Shown piece by piece: positions 1-6,053 of a stretch of 6,986 nt of DNA. The translations under genes and the position numbers were made by a program. Numbering within the stretch: the first letter of the stretch is position 1; each line of letters begins with the position of its first letter. The notes under the pieces were generated by a model, which saw nothing but the letters and a program-made list of their open reading frames with translations, made no database searches and was not told the origin of the DNA. Origin of the DNA: Bacteroidales bacterium (GTDB lineage Bacteria > Bacteroidota > Bacteroidia > Bacteroidales > Paludibacteraceae); contig CAAGDU010000148.1 in NCBI GenBank assembly GCA_900768725.1, forward strand, positions 1 to 6,986, read 5' to 3'.

Positions 1-820
1 AGCCAAACACAATATATCTTGTAGAGAGCGTCGCCCACTCCCGCGGGAAGGGTAGCCACGCATACCATGCATACCCAATCATCCCTATCGTCAGCAGCAG
101 CAGGATGGTAACCACCACCTTCGTCCACACCTCCCCAAACCGTATCGGCAGCGTGTGGCACTCCAGTTCCCTGTCGCCCATCTGGTCTTGCAAGTCCTTG
201 ATAATCTCGCGGATAAGCGTGCAGAGAAATGCAAATAGCCCAAACCCGCACATCCACGCATATAGGTCATGCGGCACGTTTGTAAACTGCATGAGGTTAG
301 CATATCGCACCTTCATAAGGCTCACGTTCGCCAATGCCACCAGCAGAGGTGTCAGCGCCGTCGTCAGCGCAACTATCAGATTACCAATCAAGAACAGCCG
401 TTTGTAACTCGAAGAGTAGAACCACAGCAACCCGGGCACCAGCACGAAAATCGTTGCCAGCGACCAACTCCTGCACACCCATGCCACCGCAAGTCCGCAT
501 ACCACGCCGGTGCTGCTCAGCCCCGTGCTCAGCCACATCGCCGTATCCTTGCTCACCGACTGCGTAACTATCAGTCTGTCAGGGCGATTGATACGGTCTA
601 TCTTCACATCGAAATAATCGTTCACCACATACCCTCCGGCAGCAATCAACACCGTCGCCAGTATCAACAGCAGCAACAGCCACCATGGCAACTGCTCCTC
701 AAAGCGCCACTGCCACAGCACCGGCACCGCTACCCATTTCTCCATTGCCCACAGCAAGATGGCGATAAACACCAAGTTACCGCCCCTCACCAACTGCCAT
801 ATATCCCGCACTCGTTGCAT
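1..820 (-). CDS. UbiA-family prenyltransferase, C-terminus cut by window edge
   Basis: Integral membrane enzyme that transfers a polyprenyl chain from its diphosphate to an acceptor. Reading the minus strand from the ATG at 820-818 gives 273 open residues up to the edge. An in-frame TGA at 826-824 lies just upstream, so this is the first possible start. The two Mg-diphosphate motifs of the UbiA family are present: N67-D68-Y-F-D71-V-K-I-D75 followed by RINRPDR, and D209-L-Q-D212-Q-M-G-D216 preceded by REIIK. At least seven hydrophobic stretches (about 14-33, 46-62, 97-115, 119-136, 143-165, 187-203, 233-255) fit the helical bundle. The NRPDR version of the first motif resembles digeranylgeranylglyceryl-phosphate synthase-like members, and Bacteroidota homologues are often named geranylgeranylglycerol-phosphate geranylgeranyltransferase. 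The true acceptor is not shown here, and a quinone or other lipid is possible. Probably only a short C-terminal tail is missing. It lies 63 nt downstream of the GH13 gene, with a hairpin between them. Confidence 0.88.
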   Translation of the reverse strand, partial: MQRVRDIWQLVRGGNLVFIAILLWAMEKWVAVPVLWQWRFEEQLPWWLLLLLILATVLIAAGGYVVNDYFDVKIDRINRPDRLIVTQSVSKDTAMWLSTGLSSTGVVCGLAVAWVCRSWSLATIFVLVPGLLWFYSSSYKRLFLIGNLIVALTTALTPLLVALANVSLMKVRYANLMQFTNVPHDLYAWMCGFGLFAFLCTLIREIIKDLQDQMGDRELECHTLPIRFGEVWTKVVVTILLLLTIGMIGYAWYAWLPFPREWATLSTRYIVFG

Positions 821-841
821 AATTCACATCATTCCATTCAA

Positions 842-870
842 GGAGGGACGGTCTTTAGGCCGTCCCCTCT
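842..870 (-). terminator. Intergenic hairpin after the GH13 gene
   Basis: GGGACGGTC (845-853) and GGCCGTCCC (858-866) form a nine-pair stem, including one G-T pair, around the loop TTTA. A few weaker pairs extend it to 842-870 past a bulged C at 867. It sits 14 nt beyond the GH13 stop and 22 nt before the prenyltransferase ATG. The core alone reads as a strong RNA hairpin. Neither strand has a clear T-run after it, so it may be a weak terminator, an RNA-stabilising 3' end, or a partial attenuator before the prenyltransferase gene. Confidence 0.45.
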
Positions 871-883
871 TAATTCATAATTC

Positions 884-2530
884 TTAATTCTTACTTACTT
901 TCAGTACCACGCCTTTCCATGCCGGCAAGGTTAGCCGCACGGGCTCCGCCGTGTTGAACGGCATATCCTCGTACACCGTATCGGTCAGCAGGTCGGTCAT
1001 TGTGCAACGGCACATCTCGTCTTGCCCTAAATAGACAAAGGCGTCCGCAGGAATACGCACCTGCATATCCACCTGCCTGTCGTCGAAGTTCAGCACCATC
1101 AGCAGCGTCTCATTCCCCGACTTGCGGATATAAGCAAACTGCTCGTGCTTGTTGAAGCCTTCGCCCTGCGCATACACGATATCATACATCTGCCCCTCCG
1201 CAATCGCCTGATTATCACGCGCCAACGTCAGCAACCTGCGGTAGAACTCGCGCACCTCTTTCTGCTCATCGCTCAAACCCACGCCGTCGAACTTCCCCTT
1301 GTTCGCCCACGCCTGCTGCGACTTCACGCCCCAGTAGTCGAATATCGTCGTCCTGCCGTCCACGCCGGAGAAACCCTCCATATCCATGCCTTTCTCGCCC
1401 AACTCCTGCCCCGAGTAAATCAGCACGGGGTTCTTGTAGAGCGTAGCCGCCACTATCATCGCTGGCTCTGCGCACGCACCGCGCCCGCAGAAGAAACCGC
1501 TGGCGATACGTTGCTCATCGTGATTCTCGAGGAAATACAACATCCGCCCCAGCATATCGCCCGCCGCAAACCACTGCTGCGTGATACCTTCCACTGCCCA
1601 GTTCCTGCTCGTTACGCCGCGCAGGTAATCGTACATCCCCACTTTGTCATACAGGTAGTCGAAGCCCGCGTTCATATAGGCGCGATACAGCCCAGGATTG
1701 TAGCATTCACCAATGAACTGCACCTCGGGGTACTGCTCCTTCACCTGCCCTATCGCCCACGCAAAGAACTCCACGGGCACCATCTCCGCCATGTCCACAC
1801 GGAAAGCATCCACCTTCTTCCCTGCCCAGAAGAGCAAGATATCGCGCATCTTCACCCACGTGTTCGGAATCGGCGAGAACTGCTTCTCTCCGCCGCCTTG
1901 ATAGTACACGCCGTAGTTCAGTTTCACGGTCTCGTACCAGTCGTTGCGCGAGGGGTGCGCCGTGAAGCAGTCGTTGCCCGTCGCCTTCGCGGGGTACTCC
2001 TCGTAGCCCGTCGCCTCGAAGTCCGCAGGCGCAAAACGCTCGCCGGGGATATAGTAAAAGTTGTTGAGCGGCGAGAATGCCCACTCCGGATTATCGTCTT
2101 CGCCCAAGTCGCGCACACCCGCAGGCTTGCACAGCGACTTATATTCGCGCGCCACATGATTCGGCACAAAGTCAATCACCACCTTCAGCCCCGCCTTATG
2201 CGTCCGCGCCACCAGCGCCTCAAACTCCGCCATGCGCTTGCTCTCGTCTTTGGCAAGGTCGGGGTCCACATCATAGTAATCGGTTATCGCATACGGGCTA
2301 CCTGCCAAGCCTTTCACTATCGAAGGCGTGTTGCGCTCCGCCGTGGCATGCCTAATCACGCCCGTGTACCATACATGCGTAGCCCCCAAATCACGTATCG
2401 ACTTGAGCGCTTTCGTGTTGATATCGGCAAACTTACCGCAACCGTTCACTTCGCGCGACCCGTTATGCTGCCGCGTCTCGTTCATATTGCCAAACAACCG
2501 TGGCAACAACTGATAAATAATCGCTTTCAC
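884..2530 (-). CDS. GH13 alpha-amylase-family glycoside hydrolase, cytoplasmic
   Basis: Acts on alpha-1,4 (possibly alpha-1,6) glucosidic bonds by the retaining GH13 mechanism. The 548-residue protein shows all four classic regions on a (beta/alpha)8 barrel: region I D120-F-V-P-N124-H125; region II D241-A-F-R244-V-D246-M-A-E249, with D246 as nucleophile; region III F-I-G-E275, with E275 as acid/base; region IV E-N336-H337-D338. A beta-sandwich-like C-terminal domain follows from about 450 to 548. The first barrel strand (AIIYQLLPRLFGN) starts at residue 3 with no signal peptide or lipobox, so the enzyme should be cytoplasmic and use imported maltodextrin or stored glycogen. The start codon is GTG (2530-2528). 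There is no in-frame ATG nearby upstream, and the next internal Met (residue 16) would delete the first strand. The exact GH13 subfamily and product pattern cannot be told from motifs. It lies downstream of ackA across a structured 224-nt gap and may have its own promoter. Confidence 0.92.
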   Translation of the reverse strand: MKAIIYQLLPRLFGNMNETRQHNGSREVNGCGKFADINTKALKSIRDLGATHVWYTGVIRHATAERNTPSIVKGLAGSPYAITDYYDVDPDLAKDESKRMAEFEALVARTHKAGLKVVIDFVPNHVAREYKSLCKPAGVRDLGEDDNPEWAFSPLNNFYYIPGERFAPADFEATGYEEYPAKATGNDCFTAHPSRNDWYETVKLNYGVYYQGGGEKQFSPIPNTWVKMRDILLFWAGKKVDAFRVDMAEMVPVEFFAWAIGQVKEQYPEVQFIGECYNPGLYRAYMNAGFDYLYDKVGMYDYLRGVTSRNWAVEGITQQWFAAGDMLGRMLYFLENHDEQRIASGFFCGRGACAEPAMIVAATLYKNPVLIYSGQELGEKGMDMEGFSGVDGRTTIFDYWGVKSQQAWANKGKFDGVGLSDEQKEVREFYRRLLTLARDNQAIAEGQMYDIVYAQGEGFNKHEQFAYIRKSGNETLLMVLNFDDRQVDMQVRIPADAFVYLGQDEMCRCTMTDLLTDTVYEDMPFNTAEPVRLTLPAWKGVVLKVSKN

Positions 2531-2565
2531 TACTAATAAGGTTTTAGTTATGGGTTTAAGTTGAT

Positions 2566-2685
2566 TCTTCCACCGCTTTCGGCTGAAAGGGCACTCTGTG
2601 GAAGACTATCGGACAGCCGCAAGGCGGTCTGTCAGCGCAAAGCGCGGTCTTTCATCTTTCAGCGAACGAAGTGAGCGGTCTTCCA
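2566..2685 (-). promoter_or_regulatory. Structured leader with competing stems upstream of the GH13 gene
   Basis: In plus-strand terms, segment 2598-2606 (GTGGAAGAC) can pair with TCTTCCAC at 2566-2573 or with GTCTTCCA at 2678-2685. Both are perfect 8-bp stems that exclude each other. The left stem encloses a CTTTC-GGCT-GAAAG hairpin (2576-2589). The right one encloses GACAG-CCGC-AAG-GCGG-T-CTGTC (2612-2633, one bulged T) and GCGC-AAA-GCGC (2635-2645). The heptamer GCGGTCT occurs three times, at 2624, 2644 and 2675. In the minus-strand transcript this set would end about 35 nt before the GTG start. Competing stems are typical of attenuators and other switching leaders. A decayed mobile or repeat element is the main alternative. 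No known riboswitch class was recognised. Confidence 0.4.
2651..2682 (-). repeat. Dispersed 32-nt intergenic repeat, copy 1
   Basis: Aligned without gaps, 26 of 32 positions match 4085-4116, and five of the six differences are transitions. On the minus strand it begins AAGACCGCTC and ends AAAGATGAA, with an imperfect stem in the middle. It lies 72 nt beyond the ackA stop and inside the structured leader of the GH13 gene. Its function is unknown. It looks like a member of a genome-wide intergenic repeat family. Confidence 0.55.
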
Positions 2686-2715
2686 TAGGCATTTCAAAAA
2701 GCATGCCAAACAGCA

Positions 2716-2743
2716 ATTAGGGAGGCAAATATACCTCCCTAAT
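2716..2743 (-). terminator. Strong hairpin 11 nt after the ackA stop
   Basis: ATTAGGGAGG (2716-2725) and CCTCCCTAAT (2734-2743) are perfect complements around the 8-nt loop CAAATATA. A 10-bp stem directly after a stop codon is what an intrinsic terminator or RNA 3'-end stabiliser looks like. No T-run follows on the minus strand. The nearest, five T at 2700-2696, is about 16 nt further on, so termination efficiency is uncertain. The same stretch also matches a promoter -7 box. Confidence 0.55.
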
Positions 2744-2754
2744 CGCTCAGCAAA
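2726..2754 (-). promoter_or_regulatory. Candidate Bacteroidota-type promoter for the GH13 gene
   Basis: Minus strand: TTTG (2754-2751), 17 nt, then TATATTTG (2733-2726), which fits the Bacteroidota pattern TTTG plus TAnnTTTG at the short end of the accepted spacing. Transcription would start near 2719 and give a leader of about 190 nt containing the competing hairpins. The -7 box lies exactly in the loop of the ackA 3' hairpin, so the match may be chance. Confidence 0.3.
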
Positions 2755-3945
2755 TTATACCAGCGCCTCGGTATCCGAAGCAATCATCAACTCTTCGTCG
2801 GTCGGAATCACGCAAACGGTTACCTTGCTGTCCGGCGTCGAAATCACGCGCTCCACACCGCGGCAGTTGTTCGCCTCCTCATCCAGCGTAACGCCGAGGA
2901 ACGACAGCCCCTTCACAATCTCCGCACGGATGAACGCATCGTTCTCACCGATACCGCCCGTAAACACCAGTATATCAATACCGTTCATCGCAGCCGCATA
3001 CGCGCCCACGTACTTCTTCACGCGGTAGATAAACATCTCTCGGGCGAGATTTGCACGATGGTTGCCTGCCTTGATAGCCGCGTCTATGTCGCGCGCGTCG
3101 CTCGACACGCCGCTCACGCCCAGCAAGCCCGATTTCTTGTTCACAAGGTTGTTAAATTCAGCCGTCGTCAGACCCTCTTTGTCCATGATATACGTAGCCG
3201 CACCGAGGTCGAGGTCGCCCGCACGGGTACCCATCACCAGACCTTCCACAGGCGTCAGACCCATTGACGTATCCACCGACTTGCCGTTCAGCACTGCCGC
3301 GCACGAACCGCCGTTGCCGATATGCGCCGTTACCACCTTCTTCTCTGCCGCGTTCACGCCCAGGAACTCACACACGCGCGCACTCACATATCTGTGGCTC
3401 GTTCCGTGGAAGCCGTAGCGACGAATAGCATACTTCTCGTACAACTCATACGGCAGCGCGTACATATACGCATAGTCGGGCATCGTCTGATGGAAAGCCG
3501 TGTCGAACACCGCCACTTGCGGCACGCCCGGCAGCGTCTTCTCTATCGCGTCAATACCTTTCAGGTTAGCGGGGTTGTGCAGCGGAGCCAACTCGGCGCA
3601 CTTCACAATCATGTCCTTCACCTCCGGCGTGATGACCACCGACTGGTTGAACTTCTCGCCGCCGTGCACCACGCGGTGTCCCACTGCCTCAATCTCTTTC
3701 AGGTCTTTGATGCACCCAATCTTCTCGTCCACCAGCGTGTCCAGTATCAACTGGATACCCACCGTATGCTCCGGCATCTCTTTCTCGATAACCACCTTCT
3801 CGCCGTTGGGCAACTTCACTTGCAGGAACGAATCGGGCAAACCGATTTTCTCCACGCCGCCTTGCGCCAACACGCTATGGTCAGCCATCTCGAACAATTT
3901 ATACTTTATACTGCTACTTCCGCAGTTCAATACCAATACTTTCAT
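2755..3945 (-). CDS. ackA: Acetate kinase
   Basis: Converts acetyl phosphate plus ADP to acetate plus ATP in the cytoplasm, the ATP-yielding last step of the Pta-AckA pathway; it is reversible and can assimilate acetate. The protein has 396 residues, the usual length for this ASKHA-fold kinase. Visible active-site residues fall at the same numbers as in the well-studied Methanosarcina thermophila enzyme: N7 (NCGSSS), R91 (GHRVVHGG), H123, D148 (VFDTAFH), H180 (YGFHGTSH), H208 (HIGNGGS), R241 (MGTRAGDLD), D283 and E384 (PTDEE). None is missing. The ATG at 3945-3943 directly precedes KVLVLNCGSSS, so the start is secure, and an A/T-rich leader without Shine-Dalgarno is normal in this phylum. It follows pta by 176 nt on the same strand with no clear terminator between, so co-transcription is likely. 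A possible internal promoter lies in the gap, and a strong hairpin follows the stop. Confidence 0.98.
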   Translation of the reverse strand: MKVLVLNCGSSSIKYKLFEMADHSVLAQGGVEKIGLPDSFLQVKLPNGEKVVIEKEMPEHTVGIQLILDTLVDEKIGCIKDLKEIEAVGHRVVHGGEKFNQSVVITPEVKDMIVKCAELAPLHNPANLKGIDAIEKTLPGVPQVAVFDTAFHQTMPDYAYMYALPYELYEKYAIRRYGFHGTSHRYVSARVCEFLGVNAAEKKVVTAHIGNGGSCAAVLNGKSVDTSMGLTPVEGLVMGTRAGDLDLGAATYIMDKEGLTTAEFNNLVNKKSGLLGVSGVSSDARDIDAAIKAGNHRANLAREMFIYRVKKYVGAYAAAMNGIDILVFTGGIGENDAFIRAEIVKGLSFLGVTLDEEANNCRGVERVISTPDSKVTVCVIPTDEELMIASDTEALV

Positions 3946-4061
3946 GTCTTTTAATTATTTAAGGATTAAAGATAATGGATGAACGATAAACCGATTGCCA
4001 CTCAAGGAGATGCGGTCGAAAATGTTATACCGACAAATCAGGAGCCGCAACTTGATACAGT

Positions 4062-4069
4062 CAAAGGTA
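4062..4069 (-). promoter_or_regulatory. Possible internal promoter -7 box before ackA
   Basis: The minus strand reads TACCTTTG, a full match to TAnnTTTG and identical to the box before the CDF gene. It is about 117 nt upstream of the ackA ATG. No TTG lies at the expected distance (17-23 nt) upstream, so this is a weak call. ackA may depend mainly on read-through from pta. Confidence 0.3.
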
Positions 4070-4084
4070 ATAAGTCTTTTATCC

Positions 4085-4116
4085 TTCATCCTTTAGCGAG
4101 CCAAGCGAGCGGTCCT
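4085..4116 (-). repeat. Dispersed 32-nt intergenic repeat, copy 2
   Basis: Matches 2651-2682 at 26 of 32 positions in the same orientation. It begins 5 nt after the pta stop codon on the minus strand. The core contains an AGCGAGC-type direct duplication rather than a clean hairpin, so it is unlikely to be an intrinsic terminator. Confidence 0.55.
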
Positions 4117-4121
4117 TTGTC

Positions 4122-5120
4122 TTAACCAATCGCCTGATTAGCCGTGATAATCACCATTTGCACAATATCCTGCACCTTGCAACCGCGGCTCAAATCGTTC
4201 ACCGGAGCGGCTATACCTTGCAGAATCGGGCCTACCGCGTCGGCGCCCGAGAAGCGCTCCACCAGTTTGTAACCGATATTGCCTGCTTGCAGGTCGGGGA
4301 ACACCAGCACATTCGCTTTGCCTGCTACGGGCGAACCCGGAGCCTTCGTCGCGGCCACTTTCTCTATCAGCGCAGCGTCTGCCTGCAACTCGCCGTCGAT
4401 ATCCAACTCCGGAGCCAACTCCTTCGCAATACGCGTCGCCTCCACTACCTTATCTACCAACTCATGCTTTGCCGAGCCCTTCGTCGAGAACGACAGCATC
4501 GCCACTTTCGGCTCAAAGCCGCCCAGCGCACGAGCCGTCTCCGCCGTCGAGATGGCTATCTGCGCCAACTGCTGCGCGTCGGGGTTCGGATTAACCGCAC
4601 AGTCGGCAAACACGAGGAAACCGTCCTCGCCCAACTGCTTGGCAGGCGTGAACATCAGGAACGCGCCCGACACAATCGACACGCCCGGCTTGGTCTTCAG
4701 TATCTGGAATGCCGGACGAATAGTGTCTGCCGTCGTGCCGCGTGCACCGGCCAACTCGCCGTCTGCGTCGCCGTTCTTTATCATCAGGCAGCCCAGATAC
4801 AGCGGGTCTTGTGCTTTCTTCGCCGCCTCTTCCTCGGTCATTCCTTTCGACTTGCGCAACTCATACAGCAGGTGCGCATACTCCGCCATCTTCGGGTCGT
4901 GCTTCGGGTCGAACAGCGTCGCCTCTTCGATATGCTCATACCCCTTCTCCGCTGCCATCTGACGAATAACCGCAGGGTCGCCAATCAAAATCAGTTTGGC
5001 AATCTTATCACGCAAAATAATGTTCGCTGCCTCCAAAGTACGAGGTTCATCGCCCTCCGGCAGCACAATGCGCTTTTGGTTTTGCTGTGCGCGCTCCAGC
5101 ATCTGTGCAAGTATGTCCAT
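4122..5120 (-). CDS. pta: Phosphate acetyltransferase
   Basis: Transfers the acetyl group of acetyl-CoA to phosphate, giving acetyl phosphate for AckA. The 332-residue protein is the short, single-domain form without the N-terminal DRTGG/AAA-like extension of the E. coli enzyme. Visible family signatures are RIVLPEGDE (17-25), GELAGARGTTADTIRP (121-136), STKGSAKHELVDKV (212-225), DGELQADAA (242-250), NVLVFPDLQAGNIGYK (270-285) and GPILQGIAAPVNDLSRGC (297-314). S311, R312 and D318 correspond to the catalytic Ser, Arg and Asp of the Methanosarcina enzyme. I chose the ATG at 5120-5118 over an in-frame GTG at 5171 because MDILAQMLERAQQNQKRI aligns with normal Pta starts and the extra 17 residues look like translated leader. 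It is the first gene of the probable pta-ackA unit and has the best promoter in the window. Confidence 0.97.
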   Translation of the reverse strand: MDILAQMLERAQQNQKRIVLPEGDEPRTLEAANIILRDKIAKLILIGDPAVIRQMAAEKGYEHIEEATLFDPKHDPKMAEYAHLLYELRKSKGMTEEEAAKKAQDPLYLGCLMIKNGDADGELAGARGTTADTIRPAFQILKTKPGVSIVSGAFLMFTPAKQLGEDGFLVFADCAVNPNPDAQQLAQIAISTAETARALGGFEPKVAMLSFSTKGSAKHELVDKVVEATRIAKELAPELDIDGELQADAALIEKVAATKAPGSPVAGKANVLVFPDLQAGNIGYKLVERFSGADAVGPILQGIAAPVNDLSRGCKVQDIVQMVIITANQAIG

Positions 5121-5203
5121 GATATATAAAATTTTAGTAATGTCTAAACTGTCAAAACTATTGATTCGCACACAAACCTACACGAATCCTCTTAAATCCG
5201 CCG

Positions 5204-5235
5204 CAAAGTTACAAAAAAAAAATCACTCACGCAAA
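5204..5235 (-). promoter_or_regulatory. pta: Promoter for pta (Bacteroidota sigma type)
   Basis: Minus strand: TTTG (5235-5232), 20 nt, TAACTTTG (5211-5204), which is a full match to both elements with standard spacing. The predicted start of transcription is near 5197, giving a leader of roughly 77 nt. A ten-A tract fills part of the spacer. A second box, TAGGTTTG (5180-5173), follows, and its upstream TTTG would be the end of the first -7 box (23 nt spacing), so two overlapping starts are possible. Confidence 0.6.
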
Positions 5236-5364
5236 CCATTGCACAAAAAAAGGTAAAAATTCCCATTTCAAGCATTTCTTATACTTTTGCACACCTTTCT
5301 GCTGTTCATATTCCCTTCAAAATATATTCCATTAGTCGGCTTTTAGTATATAAATATGGTACTT

Positions 5365-5379
5365 TGCAACCGAGTTGCA
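5365..5379 (+). promoter_or_regulatory. 15-bp inverted repeat, likely operator for the CDF/TonB unit
   Basis: TGCAAC-CGA-GTTGCA is a perfect 6-bp inverted repeat with a 3-nt centre. It ends 12 nt before the TACCTTTG box, where a bound dimeric repressor or activator would contact the promoter. Size and symmetry suit a small dimeric regulator, and a metal sensor would fit the downstream genes. The regulator itself is not in the window. Confidence 0.45.
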
Positions 5380-5391
5380 CGAAAAAAGCCG

Positions 5392-5399
5392 TACCTTTG
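5392..5399 (+). promoter_or_regulatory. -7 box of the CDF gene promoter
   Basis: TACCTTTG fits TAnnTTTG and lies 27 nt before the ATG, so the leader would be only about 20 nt. The upstream element is not ideal: TTG occurs at 5375-5377 (14 nt spacer) or TTTG at 5363-5366 (25 nt spacer). The poor -33 spacing may mean that an activator is needed. Confidence 0.45.
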
Positions 5400-5426
5400 C
5401 ACTCGAAATCGTAAAACTATACCCTT

Positions 5427-6044
5427 ATGGCACATCAGCATCAGCATCAACATACTTCTTCGGTCGGCATCCTCGCCCTCTGCATAGGCGTGAACCTGCT
5501 GTTCGTGGCGGCAGAGGCGGTCATCGGTTGGTATGGCAACTCGTCAGGCTTGCTCTCCGACGCGGGGCATAACCTGAGCGATGTGCTGGGGCTAGTGTTC
5601 TCGTTGGTGGCAATACTGCTTGCCCGCCGCGGTAATCCGAATAGTAGGCGGGTGTCTCTGCGCGTTACGCTGATGAACGGACTCCTGCTGCTCCTGACCA
5701 TCGGGCTGATAGTGGCGGACTGCGTGGAGCAGATACTGAATCCCAAGGCGGTGAACAGCACCGCTATCATCCTAACTGCCGGCATAGGTATCGTGATAAA
5801 CGGGCTGACGGCGTGGTGGCTCACCCGCAGCGGAGAGCAAGACCTGAACATCCGCGCCGCGTTCCTACATGCAGCCACCGACACGCTGGTGTCCGTGGGC
5901 GTAGTGGCGGCAGGCGTTGCCATCTACTTCACGGGCTGGACGCTGCTTGACCCGATAGTGAGCCTCGTCATCTCCGTGGTGATTCTGGTGCCGACGGTGC
6001 GGCTGATACGCGACACCATACGGAGTTACAAAAACGTACAATAA
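5427..6044 (+). CDS. Cation diffusion facilitator (zinc-type), lacks C-terminal domain
   Basis: Inner-membrane exporter, probably of Zn(II), driven by proton exchange. At 205 residues it covers only the transmembrane part of the family, which usually has about 300. Six helices can be placed at about 12-33, 42-66, 77-97, 112-131, 144-166 and 172-194. The transport site is intact: D45-A-G-H48-N-L-S-D52 in helix 2 and H148-A-A-T-D152 in helix 5, the HxxxD/HxxxD set typical of zinc-preferring CDF proteins such as ZitB and CzcD. The N-terminus has alternating His (H3, H5, H7, H9), a possible metal-collecting tail. Only about 11 residues follow helix 6, so the cytoplasmic metal-sensing dimer domain is absent. 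The 58-nt downstream gap has no remnant of it, so the gene looks short rather than broken. The ATG at 5427 gives the His tail and a standard first helix. It probably forms an operon with the TonB receptor. Confidence 0.9.
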   Translation: MAHQHQHQHTSSVGILALCIGVNLLFVAAEAVIGWYGNSSGLLSDAGHNLSDVLGLVFSLVAILLARRGNPNSRRVSLRVTLMNGLLLLLTIGLIVADCVEQILNPKAVNSTAIILTAGIGIVINGLTAWWLTRSGEQDLNIRAAFLHAATDTLVSVGVVAAGVAIYFTGWTLLDPIVSLVISVVILVPTVRLIRDTIRSYKNVQ

Positions 6045-6053
6045 TACGTTTAA

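Larger units (their letters stand above)
5121..5426. other. Divergent intergenic region between pta and the CDF gene
   Basis: This 306-nt AT-rich stretch contains no convincing gene on either strand. It holds the pta promoter, an inverted repeat GATTCG (5163-5168) / CGAATC (5183-5188) in or near the pta leader, A-tracts of ten (5213-5222) and seven (5245-5251) bases about three helical turns apart, and the control region of the plus-strand metal genes. A further plus-strand match to TAnnTTTG at 5282-5289 has no partner TTG and is left uncalled. Confidence 0.7.

Noticed and set aside
269..880. Plus-strand open frame of 203 codons over the prenyltransferase region
   Set aside because: Gln/His/Pro-rich translation. 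The minus strand encodes both UbiA Asp-rich motifs in one continuous frame.
1145..2536. Long plus-strand open frame of 463 codons antisense to the GH13 gene
   Set aside because: The product is rich in Arg, His and Leu with no recognisable domain. The minus strand carries all GH13 catalytic motifs, so the open frame follows from its codon bias.
2600..2690. Short CRISPR array, suggested by the repeated GCGGTCT units
   Set aside because: Units are only 7 nt with spacings of 20 and 31 nt, and each is part of a different hairpin. There are no constant repeats of CRISPR length and no cas genes.
2566..2754. Insertion sequence remnant between ackA and the GH13 gene
   Set aside because: There is no transposase fragment or target-site duplication, and the 8-bp inverted arms are better explained as RNA stems. 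A non-autonomous repeat element cannot be excluded.
3322..3954. Plus-strand open frame of 210 codons antisense to ackA
   Set aside because: Low-complexity His/Arg-rich product, and the complete ackA catalytic set lies on the other strand.
4158..5129. Plus-strand open frame of 323 codons antisense to pta
   Set aside because: Arg/Gln/His-rich translation without motifs. It mirrors a well-conserved pta gene.
5121..5171. N-terminal extension of Pta from a GTG at 5171
   Set aside because: The 17 extra residues do not resemble Pta, and the ATG at 5120 gives the normal family start. The segment is better read as untranslated leader.
5447..5923. Minus-strand open frame of 158 codons inside the CDF gene
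   Set aside because: Ser/Arg/Thr-rich with no domain, and antisense to helices carrying the CDF metal site.
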